In this document: in pieces, positions 1 through 7,468 of the stretch
How the letters are laid out: every line of letters begins with the position of its first letter
How positions within the stretch are numbered: the stretch's first letter is position 1
NCBI GenBank assembly: GCA_964601505.1
Contig: CAZRNR010000001.1
Coordinates: forward strand, 1 to 64,000
Reading direction: 5' to 3'
Source of the DNA: DRWZ01 sp964601505
GTDB lineage: Bacteria > Calescibacteriota > Calescibacteriia > Calescibacteriales > Calescibacteriaceae
DNA: 64,000 nt
Notes under the pieces: model-generated
What the model was told of the DNA's origin: nothing
Databases searched by the model: none
Seen by the model: only the letters and a program-made list of their open reading frames with translations
Made by a program: the position numbers and the translations under genes

Positions 1-1865
1 AACCATACATCCGCATTGTTCCCACTTTTGATTATGGCGGTTATTATGTTAGGGGAGGAAACTTGTGTTCCAGCGGATGTAAAGATATCAACCGATTCGC
101 CGACCCACAGTTTTTTTGCTTCATCGATTGAGAGGATGAGATTTTGATCTCCGTCTGTATTTTCTGGATCGCTGATTATACTTGCACTGGTTGGTTTTAC
201 ATATAATTTAATCACAACCTGTTGTAATTGCGGATTTATTGACTCAGAAAGTTTTGTTATTTCAAGCGAAGGTCTTGAGCTTAAGGTTATGTTAGATGAT
301 GTTATCTGTTCAGAAAAAGTTATGGTTAAAGTGCGTTCTCCTTCAGTATAGTTATCGTTATTTATTGTCACATTGGTGATTTGAGGACCTATGTTATCTT
401 GGACACTGATGGTTGGGGCGTTTTCAAGTGAGCATACATCTTCTTGGTTTATGTTTATTGGTATTATAGCATACGATACTCCATCTCCGTATGAAAGGTT
501 TTCACCTCCTACATTTATTGTGGCATAATATTTACCTTCAATGAGCCTAAAGTTTGGAACGACTCCCGTATCTTGCCATAAGATTTTACCAACTGCGATA
601 TCAGACTTTTTCACTTTGTATATTTTGTATCCTATTATTCCTGATACGACTGGTGGAGTCCATTGTAGAATTAAATTGTTTGTTCCCTGAATACTAAATC
701 CTCTGATATTGTTTTGATCTGGCGTGCTGGTATATATTGATACTGGGTTTGGAGTGTTGTCAAAAGAGAAACCTGTTGCATTAGAGGCGTATTCTTTGAG
801 AGCTACTACTGGTGTTGGGCAAGCAAGACCCTTTGGAGCAGCTGGATCATATGCAACAAAAGTGTAGTTTTGAGGAACGTTCAGTAAAGCTTCGCCATTT
901 CTCCCATAAGCATGATTTATTGTGAGGACGCAGTTGGTACCAATCAGTGTCCCAGCAGGTTTTATGTTTGCTATTGCGCCATCTAACTCAACAAAGGTTT
1001 GATAACTGTTAGGAGCACAGGTTAATGATGCACCGACACCCGTTACAGCCTTTGAGAATATAACTTTTATATCTGAAGATGGAAGAATGAACTGTCCAGA
1101 ATCAACCGATGTATAAAGTATTTTCAGTTCTTCAACACCAAGAACAACCTTTACTTTGTCAGTACCTTCAGTAAGGATTGCTATAGCTGAACCTACAGAG
1201 TATGAATCCTCTTTGCCTTCTGGTGGAAATGCGAAAACTTGAACACTTGCCCCAGGTATAGCTGGTATTCCTTTTGTTATGCTTATTGGTGATGATGAAG
1301 ATGTTGCAGAAAGTATGAATTCTTCAGGAGTTATTCCAAGGTATTCTGATACCTGCATATCTCCAAGAACTCTTACCATTGCGTTTTCCACAGCTTTTCC
1401 GTCTTTATCAACAACTTCTACTTCTATTTGAGCTGGAGGTACAAGAACAAGATCGAGTCTTTTTACTCTCTTCTGGATACCTACATCTTGGTTGGTTGGA
1501 TCATTTGTATCCAGAAGTTCTGCGAAAGATACATTAGCTGTTCTTGGAACGAAGTTGTGTCCGTGTTCTGGGTGTTCATGAGAAGCTACAAGAGTTATAA
1601 CAGCGTCTGCTGGGAGTGATCCGAGAGCTATACTTATTTTGTACAAACCATCTTTATCTGTTTTTACTGTATCACCAGTAGGAAGTATCTTCACTTCAGA
1701 CTCAGGTAGAGGTTTACCGTTTATGTCTTTAACATATCCGTATACAGTAACCGTATTTTGTGATACTTCAAAGAATAACTTCTTTTCTTCTTTTGAACAG
1801 GAGAATAACAGATTTGCCGCTAATAAAACAAAAGTAAGTATTAGTTTATTTTTTATCTCTTTCAT
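1..1865 (-). CDS. Large surface lipoprotein with Ig-like/Fn3-like domains (N-terminal part, 3' end outside window)
   Basis: An open frame on the minus strand runs from ATG at 1865 to the left edge of the window without a stop, giving about 621 residues. The N-terminus is a lipoprotein signal: basic residues, a hydrophobic stretch and the lipobox LLFSC with Cys at residue 23. Residues of about 38-80 resemble a carboxypeptidase-regulatory beta-sandwich (VYGYVKDINGKPLPESEVKI). Further on are SbsA/Big_5-like segments (IKVIFSKAVTG, LTITFSEQITSSN) and a fibronectin-III-like segment near residue 400 (PPVVSGIIGYKIYKV). A strong AAGGAGG ribosome site lies just upstream. No catalytic motif is visible. 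I infer an outer-membrane or cell-surface adhesion or scaffold lipoprotein; the exact family is unknown. Confidence 0.8.
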   Translation of the reverse strand, partial: MKEIKNKLILTFVLLAANLLFSCSKEEKKLFFEVSQNTVTVYGYVKDINGKPLPESEVKILPTGDTVKTDKDGLYKISIALGSLPADAVITLVASHEHPEHGHNFVPRTANVSFAELLDTNDPTNQDVGIQKRVKRLDLVLVPPAQIEVEVVDKDGKAVENAMVRVLGDMQVSEYLGITPEEFILSATSSSSPISITKGIPAIPGASVQVFAFPPEGKEDSYSVGSAIAILTEGTDKVKVVLGVEELKILYTSVDSGQFILPSSDIKVIFSKAVTGVGASLTCAPNSYQTFVELDGAIANIKPAGTLIGTNCVLTINHAYGRNGEALLNVPQNYTFVAYDPAAPKGLACPTPVVALKEYASNATGFSFDNTPNPVSIYTSTPDQNNIRGFSIQGTNNLILQWTPPVVSGIIGYKIYKVKKSDIAVGKILWQDTGVVPNFRLIEGKYYATINVGGENLSYGDGVSYAIIPININQEDVCSLENAPTISVQDNIGPQITNVTINNDNYTEGERTLTITFSEQITSSNITLSSRPSLEITKLSESINPQLQQVVIKLYVKPTSASIISDPENTDGDQNLILSIDEAKKLWVGESVDIFTSAGTQVSSPNIITAIIKSGNNADVW

Positions 1866-2331
1866 TGTATTGTTTTTCCTCCTTATTTAATTGTTTTTCC
1901 TCTTATTTATATGAGGTATTTTCTAAACCCCCAGATTTTAACCTCCTGTTTTCTGCTTATTCCCTCTCATTACAGAGAGAGGGTTTATGATTACCTTATA
2001 TTTTTTCTTTTTTATACTTTTTCTTTTTTCAAGAATTTTATTTTTTGCGGAGCTGTTTTTTTAATGAATTTCAGAAAGATCTCCACTGCACTGAATTTGA
2101 ATCTTTTTATCCTGTATGGAATTTGCAGGAGGCAATATTTTGTTTAGATTATTAGACCTTCATAGGAGCCTGTAGTTTTTAATAAAGGTAATAAGAATTG
2201 GGGAAAGATAGATAAAAAAAATACGTGATGCGGTATAAATTATCAGGAATCTTTTCGTTTGTTTCAGCATTGTTAAGGAAGAATACCGTTTTATGTAATT
2301 CTTTTATGATACAAAATTATATTTTAGAGAT
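1866..2331. other. Intergenic region between divergent genes
   Basis: No gene is supported here; the 78-codon frame at 1911-2147 is F/L-rich and low-complexity. A 7-bp inverted repeat (CCCTCTC/GAGAGGG, 1962-1983, 8-nt loop) is visible but has no U-tract. The region should hold the promoters for the lipoprotein (minus) and for ilvB (plus; TATATT at 2318-2323). Confidence 0.5.
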
Positions 2332-4071
2332 ATGCCTAAGCAAGGTCATATTGGTGATAGTAAAAAGATGTCAGGTGCAAAGATAATATTGGAGACTTTA
2401 AAGCATCTTGGTGTAGATACGATTTTTGGTATTCCCGGGGGAGTAGTTTTGCTTTTGTATGATGAACTTATGAAAGATGGAAAAATAAGACATATCCTTA
2501 CAAGACATGAGCAGGGTGCAGCTCATATGGCAGAGGGTTATGCAAAAGTTACAGGAAAACCTGGGGTTGTGCTTGTTACATCTGGTCCTGGAGCTACAAA
2601 CACTATAACGGGAATTGCAGATGCCTATATGGATTCTGTGCCACTTTTTGTGATGACAGGGCAGGTCCCTACATATTTTATAGGAAACGATGCTTTTCAG
2701 GAAACAGATGCAACGGGAATTTCAAGAATGATAACAAAATATAACTCAATAGTTAAGAGAACTGAGGATCTTGCTTTTGAGCTTGTGAAGGCATATAATA
2801 TTTCTAAATCGGGAAGACCCGGACCAGTTTTAGTTGATATTCCAAAAGATGTTATAAGCAATGAAGTTGAATTCAACATACCAGAAAATATAAAGTTACC
2901 TGAAAAGTATAAGGCAGATGGAAATGATAGGCAGATAGAACTTGCTGTTGAAATGCTCTTGAGCTCGGAAAGACCTATAATATATGGTGGTGGAGGTATT
3001 ATATCCTCGGGGGCCTCTGATGAACTTGAGGAAATTGTCAATATTCTTGGAATTCCGGTCACACTGACTTTGATGGGACTTGGCGGATTTGATGGAACGA
3101 GACCGGAATTTTTGGGGATGCTTGGAATGCACGGAACATATACGGCTAATATGGCAATAAACAATTCTGACCTTGTTTTTGCGGTGGGATCCAGATTTGA
3201 TGATAGGGTCACCGGAAATGTCGAATATTTTGCTCCCCTTGCAAAGATAATCCATATAGATATAGATCCAGCATCAATATCAAAGAATGTTGATATAGAT
3301 GTTCCAATAGTAGGAGATGCAAAAGTTTGCTTGGGAAAGATGCTAAATGTCCTAAAAGATGTTCCGAAATCAAAGATAAAAGCTTTTAGAGAAAGAATAT
3401 CAAACTGGTGGGCCAAAATAAGAGAGTGGCAAGAGAAATATCCTTTAAGATATGATAAATCTGCTTCACTTATAAAACCTCAGGAGGTTATAGAAGCAGT
3501 TTATGAAATCACAAAGGGTGATAAAGTTATTATTTCAACGGATGTCGGCCAGCACCAGATGTGGGTTGCTCAGTACTACAAGATAAGGGAACCAAGAACG
3601 TTTCTAACATCTGGAGGTCTTGGAACTATGGGATTTGGATTTCCTGCGATCATTGGAGCAAAAATTGCAAAGCCAGATTATCTGGGTATATGTTTTTCAG
3701 GAGATGGAAGCTTTCAGATGAATCTGCAGGAACTATCTGTTGCGGTTGAGCAAAAACTCGGTGTGAAGGTTATAATCTTTAACAACGGAGCTCATGGAAT
3801 GGTTACTCAGTGGCAAAGAAAATTTTATGGTAGAAGATACGCCGCTTCTATATTCCAAGTCCAGCCAGATTATCAAAAACTTGCTGAATCCTTTGGAGCA
3901 AAAGGATACAAAATAGAAAATCGTTCAGAACTGCGAGAAAAACTTAAAAAAGCAATCAAGGAAGAACCAGAAGATATACCGGTCTTGATTGATGTAAAGG
4001 TTGATCCTGAAGAAGATGTTTATCCTATGGTTCCCCCGGGCTCTCCCCCAACAGAAATGCTCATTTCTTGA
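2332..4071 (+). CDS. ilvB: Acetolactate synthase, large (catalytic) subunit
   Basis: Acetolactate synthase condenses two pyruvates (or pyruvate plus 2-oxobutyrate) in the first common step of branched-chain amino acid synthesis, using ThDP, Mg2+ and FAD. The 579-residue length is normal. The N-terminal ThDP pyrimidine domain carries the conserved Glu (RHEQGAAHMAEGYA, Glu60). A central FAD-binding domain follows, and the C-terminal ThDP pyrophosphate domain has GDGSFQMN at about 457-464 with the downstream NN pair. Two starts are possible: ATG 2332, with TATATT 8 nt upstream and no ribosome site, or ATG 2368 (MSGAKIILE), the more typical family start. No small regulatory subunit (ilvN) is adjacent. 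Other ThDP enzymes such as glyoxylate carboligase are less likely. Confidence 0.92.
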   Translation: MPKQGHIGDSKKMSGAKIILETLKHLGVDTIFGIPGGVVLLLYDELMKDGKIRHILTRHEQGAAHMAEGYAKVTGKPGVVLVTSGPGATNTITGIADAYMDSVPLFVMTGQVPTYFIGNDAFQETDATGISRMITKYNSIVKRTEDLAFELVKAYNISKSGRPGPVLVDIPKDVISNEVEFNIPENIKLPEKYKADGNDRQIELAVEMLLSSERPIIYGGGGIISSGASDELEEIVNILGIPVTLTLMGLGGFDGTRPEFLGMLGMHGTYTANMAINNSDLVFAVGSRFDDRVTGNVEYFAPLAKIIHIDIDPASISKNVDIDVPIVGDAKVCLGKMLNVLKDVPKSKIKAFRERISNWWAKIREWQEKYPLRYDKSASLIKPQEVIEAVYEITKGDKVIISTDVGQHQMWVAQYYKIREPRTFLTSGGLGTMGFGFPAIIGAKIAKPDYLGICFSGDGSFQMNLQELSVAVEQKLGVKVIIFNNGAHGMVTQWQRKFYGRRYAASIFQVQPDYQKLAESFGAKGYKIENRSELREKLKKAIKEEPEDIPVLIDVKVDPEEDVYPMVPPGSPPTEMLIS

Positions 4072-4072
4072 A

Positions 4073-5440
4073 ATGCTTATAAAAGGTAATGTTGGTGTTA
4101 TAGGATTTGGTGTATCTGGAAGATATATAACGCACGCTCTGATCAAATTAGGACTAAAACCTATAGTCTTTGAGAAAAAATCATTTGTTGAAAGAGAAGA
4201 TGAAGTAAGAAAATTAAAAGATAAAGCAGTTTTCGTATTTGGCTATAAAAAAGATGATCTGAAAAAAGCAGATATCCTTATACTTTCTTCCGGTGTTAAA
4301 CCAGATGATTTTTCAGAGTTCAATTTCATTTCTGAGATTGATTTTGTTTGCTCTTTTTTAAAGGAATATATATTTATAACAGGAACAAAAGGCAAGGGAA
4401 CAACTTTACTTTTTACCGGAGCCTTGTTTAATAAGGCAGAAATTGACCACTTTTTGGGAGGAAATATAGGAGAAGGTGATTTATATTCTCCTTCTGCTAA
4501 AGCTGTAGATTTTCCTGAAAAGTTATCTATCCTTGAAGTTTCAAGCTTTCAGCTCAAATCTACAAAGTATGCTTCTCCGTTAATTCATGCCATAACAAAT
4601 CTTGATGTAGATCATCTTGATTGGCACAAAGATCTTGAAGATTACTGGGATTCAAAGACCAAAATCTGTGAAAAAGCTGATATATGTATAATCCCTCCGG
4701 AAATAGAACATCTCGTAAAAGAAAGGAAAGTTAAAAATGTCTTTCTCGTCGGAAAGGATATAGTCTTACAAAATGATTCAATTGTTTATGGAAATAAAAA
4801 ATTTTATTTTGACCAAAAGAGGTTTTTAGAGAAGTTTCCTGGAAAACATAACATCAAAAACCTTCTTATGGCTTTCAGTATATTTCTCAAATACACAGAA
4901 CTCAAGAAAATAGATTTCCCAGATGATATACTTGAGATATATGATTTAGTCCCAAAGAGAAAATATATTCTTGAGTTTGAGGGAAAATATAATTTGATCA
5001 TAAACGGTGTTGCAAAAGAGATAAGTTTTTTTAATGATTCTATGTCAACAAATCCTATCTCTTTAAGGTCAGCGATTGAATCTTTTGATAATCCAGAAAA
5101 AATAGTATTGATATGTGGAGGACTTGCCAAAGGTTTTGACTTCTCATCAATAGAAGATAATCTGAAAAAAATTAAGTTTGCAATTCTCATAGGCTCGTCT
5201 GCAAAGATTATTTCTAAAAGTTTCAAAGACAAAATCTATTGCCAGACCCTTGAAGAAGCAATTCAAAAGTCAATAGAGCTATCTGATAATGGAGATATAG
5301 TCCTTTTCTCCCCAGGATGTGCCTCGTTTGATATGTTTTCATCTGCAAAAGAAAGAGGACAGATCTTCTCAGAAAAACTAAAGAAAATCATAAAGATGAA
5401 TGAGAATAAAAAAAGTTATTTCCTTGAAAGAGCAGAGTAG
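4073..5440 (+). CDS. murD: UDP-N-acetylmuramoylalanine--D-glutamate ligase
   Basis: MurD adds D-glutamate to UDP-MurNAc-L-Ala in cytoplasmic peptidoglycan precursor synthesis. The 455 residues show an N-terminal Rossmann segment (GVIGFGVSGR), an ATP P-loop written GTKGKGTT near residue 104, the Mur-ligase segment NLDVDHLDWHKDLEDYWDSK, and a C-terminal domain with NDSMSTNP and CGGLAKGFDF. I chose ATG 4073, one base after the ilvB stop, because it places the Rossmann strand at the N-terminus; a longer frame from 4001 would overlap ilvB. No ribosome site is evident, so translation may be coupled to ilvB. The P-loop differs from the usual GTNGK(T/S)T. Assignment to MurD rather than MurC rests on the N-terminal domain and the DHLDWH motif. 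Confidence 0.88.
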   Translation: MLIKGNVGVIGFGVSGRYITHALIKLGLKPIVFEKKSFVEREDEVRKLKDKAVFVFGYKKDDLKKADILILSSGVKPDDFSEFNFISEIDFVCSFLKEYIFITGTKGKGTTLLFTGALFNKAEIDHFLGGNIGEGDLYSPSAKAVDFPEKLSILEVSSFQLKSTKYASPLIHAITNLDVDHLDWHKDLEDYWDSKTKICEKADICIIPPEIEHLVKERKVKNVFLVGKDIVLQNDSIVYGNKKFYFDQKRFLEKFPGKHNIKNLLMAFSIFLKYTELKKIDFPDDILEIYDLVPKRKYILEFEGKYNLIINGVAKEISFFNDSMSTNPISLRSAIESFDNPEKIVLICGGLAKGFDFSSIEDNLKKIKFAILIGSSAKIISKSFKDKIYCQTLEEAIQKSIELSDNGDIVLFSPGCASFDMFSSAKERGQIFSEKLKKIIKMNENKKSYFLERAE

Positions 5441-5555
5441 AAACTGTTGCTCTGTCCTTTTTCAATCACTTTGTAATTCCCTAAATCTTTTTGAATATTG
5501 AATTTCCTCAACTTGCTTATTTATAATCTCTTGATTATGAGATTTTCAAATTTTT

Positions 5556-6665
5556 ATGTCCTTGAGACCAAGGATAGCTATATTAAGTGCTAACTATGGC
5601 AGTGGTCATTTTATCGCTGCAAAATCTTTAAAACATCTATTTGAAGATTCAACAGATACCTTACTTTTAGATATTGTTGAACATGGTTCACCTGTTGAAA
5701 AATCCTCTGCCAAACTTCATATTTGGATTTGGAGATACTTCCCTTTGATTTGGAGAAAGATTTACTATAATTCTCATTCTGAAAAATTAAAGATTTTATT
5801 GAAGAATCTTTTGAATATAAAGATCTATAAGATAATTAGAGATTATAATCCGGAAATCATAATATCTACTAATCCATATGCAACTTTTTACGGGGAAAAA
5901 TATAAGTTAGAGAATCCATCTACCAAGCTTTTTGTTGTTGTTACAGATTATGTAGTTCATCCTCTATGGATTTCTGATAAAGTAGATTTGTATTTCCTAC
6001 CTTCTGTTTTTACTCTCAAGTTCTTCAGTCTTTCTAACTATGTTATTTCTGGAATGCCTTTGAGAAAAGGTTTCTGGTTTGAAATTGATAAAAAAGATAT
6101 AAGAAAAGAGTTAGGTATAAAAACAGATAAATTGGTTGCTCTAATTGTGGGAAATAGTATTTTCAATCCAGGAGAGATTATCAGATACATAAACACTTTC
6201 AGAAATGACTTGTATTTTATTATCATAGTAGGTAAGGATACAAGGAGGTTTTACAGAGTCTCAAGCGCACTCAAAAAAGATTTGAATTTCAAAATCTACA
6301 GATATGTTGAGGATATACATAAGCTTTTCTTTGCATGTGATTTTTCTATCACGAAAGCTGGGGGTTTGACTTTGTCTGAACTTATTTGGACTAAAACTCC
6401 AGCTATATATTACAAGAGTCTTCCAGGTCAAGAAGAAGGCAATGAGGCTTTTATCAGGGAGTATAGGCTCGGTTTTATTGCTAAAAATTTCGGGCAACTT
6501 ATTAGTTCAACAAGATTGATAATTAAAAATCCATACATACTTAAATATTTCTCTAATAACCTGCGTGTTCAGAAAGAAAATATGGACTTCTTCAGAATCA
6601 AAGATATAGTTCTTGGAGAAGTTGAGAAAGAATTTTATTTACCATCTATATATTCATTTGTTTAA
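5556..6665 (+). CDS. GT28-family glycosyltransferase, MGDG synthase/UgtP-like
   Basis: A 369-residue predicted lipid glycosyltransferase. The N-terminal half matches the MGDG-synthase N domain: GSGH at residues 15-18 followed by AA, and VVTDYVVHPLW, the family's TD..H..W signature. The C-terminal half has KAGGLTLSE and PGQEEGNE, which bind the nucleotide sugar in MurG and UgtP-type enzymes. Such proteins transfer glucose or galactose from a UDP-sugar to diacylglycerol at the inner face of the membrane. Lipid II synthesis (MurG) is less likely because the TD..H..W motif is specific to the diacylglycerol group. The 3' end overlaps the convergent methyltransferase gene by 12 bp. Confidence 0.8.
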   Translation: MSLRPRIAILSANYGSGHFIAAKSLKHLFEDSTDTLLLDIVEHGSPVEKSSAKLHIWIWRYFPLIWRKIYYNSHSEKLKILLKNLLNIKIYKIIRDYNPEIIISTNPYATFYGEKYKLENPSTKLFVVVTDYVVHPLWISDKVDLYFLPSVFTLKFFSLSNYVISGMPLRKGFWFEIDKKDIRKELGIKTDKLVALIVGNSIFNPGEIIRYINTFRNDLYFIIIVGKDTRRFYRVSSALKKDLNFKIYRYVEDIHKLFFACDFSITKAGGLTLSELIWTKTPAIYYKSLPGQEEGNEAFIREYRLGFIAKNFGQLISSTRLIIKNPYILKYFSNNLRVQKENMDFFRIKDIVLGEVEKEFYLPSIYSFV

Positions 6666-7451
6666 ACTCATTCTCATTTTCATAACTTCATAAAGTATCA
6701 AGGCGGATGATATAGATACATTAAGACTATCTACTTTACCAAGCATTGGAATTTTAACAATTTGGTTTGATATTCTTTTAAAGTTTTCCGGTATTCCTTT
6801 GTCTTCTGATCCAACAATTAGAGCTATTGGAAATTTCGGCTGAATTTCCCATAAAACGCTTTTTGCATTCGGGTCAGCAGATACTACCCAGAAATTTTTC
6901 AAAAAATCTATACACCTTTTTTCATCTGTATGAACTATGTTCAAATTGAATACTGCGCCTGTGGAATTCCTTATTATATGTGGATTGAAAATATCTGTTT
7001 CCTGTGATACAAGAATTATATCAACTCCAAATGCTTCCGCACTTCTTAATATTGCTCCTATATTCCCAGGTTTCTCTACCCATAAGATGCATAAACATAT
7101 GTTCATTTTCTCAAACTTTACCTGATTTATATCTTTTACCCGCGGATAGCTGAAGATTCCAAAAACTTCGGAAGGATTTTCCCTTATTGATATCTTTTCC
7201 GCACAGCTCTTTGATACTATTATGAATTCATCCACATTTATTTCCCTTGCAGTATTTTCATATATTGGAACAAAATTCCCATCCTGAACAATGATTGTAG
7301 AAGGTTTAAAACCTGCTTCAATTGCTCTCTTGACCTCCCTTTCTCCTTCAACCAAAAATAAATTACTTTTTTTCCTCCACTTTTTATCTTTCAGTTTTGA
7401 AAAAAATTTTATACTTAGATTTTTTGGGCTATCTATCTTTCTGACACGCAT
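6654..7451 (-). CDS. TrmH/SpoU-family RNA 2'-O-methyltransferase
   Basis: A 265-residue SPOUT-class methyltransferase. An N-terminal substrate-binding segment has KKWRKKSNLFLVEGEREVKRA, the usual SpoU_sub_bind pattern. The catalytic domain carries the three SpoU motifs: PGNIGAILRSAEAFGVD, IVGSEDKGIP and IPMLGKVDSLNVSISSALILYE, which form the trefoil knot that binds S-adenosylmethionine. It probably methylates a ribose of rRNA (23S) or tRNA; the exact site cannot be read from sequence. Its ATG is only 17 bp from the divergent ATG of the next gene, with TAAAAT 7 nt upstream and no ribosome site, so its mRNA is probably leaderless. Confidence 0.88.
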   Translation of the reverse strand: MRVRKIDSPKNLSIKFFSKLKDKKWRKKSNLFLVEGEREVKRAIEAGFKPSTIIVQDGNFVPIYENTAREINVDEFIIVSKSCAEKISIRENPSEVFGIFSYPRVKDINQVKFEKMNICLCILWVEKPGNIGAILRSAEAFGVDIILVSQETDIFNPHIIRNSTGAVFNLNIVHTDEKRCIDFLKNFWVVSADPNAKSVLWEIQPKFPIALIVGSEDKGIPENFKRISNQIVKIPMLGKVDSLNVSISSALILYEVMKMRMSLNK

Positions 7452-7468
7452 AGCATAAATTTTAGAAT
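7452..7468. promoter_or_regulatory. 17-bp divergent promoter between two start codons
   Basis: Only 17 bp separate the minus-strand ATG (7451) from the plus-strand ATG (7469). On the plus strand TAAATT (7456-7461) ends 7 nt before ATG. On the minus strand TAAAAT (7464-7459) ends 7 nt before ATG. Both spacings fit a -10 box with transcription starting at the start codon. No ribosome site fits in the gap. Confidence 0.6.

Noticed and set aside
1911..2147. 78-codon ORF before ilvB
   Set aside because: F/L/Y-rich, no ribosome site or protein-like pattern; typical chance frame in AT-rich spacer.
2697..3416. 239-codon minus-strand ORF inside ilvB
   Set aside because: Shadow frame; the plus strand is clearly acetolactate synthase.
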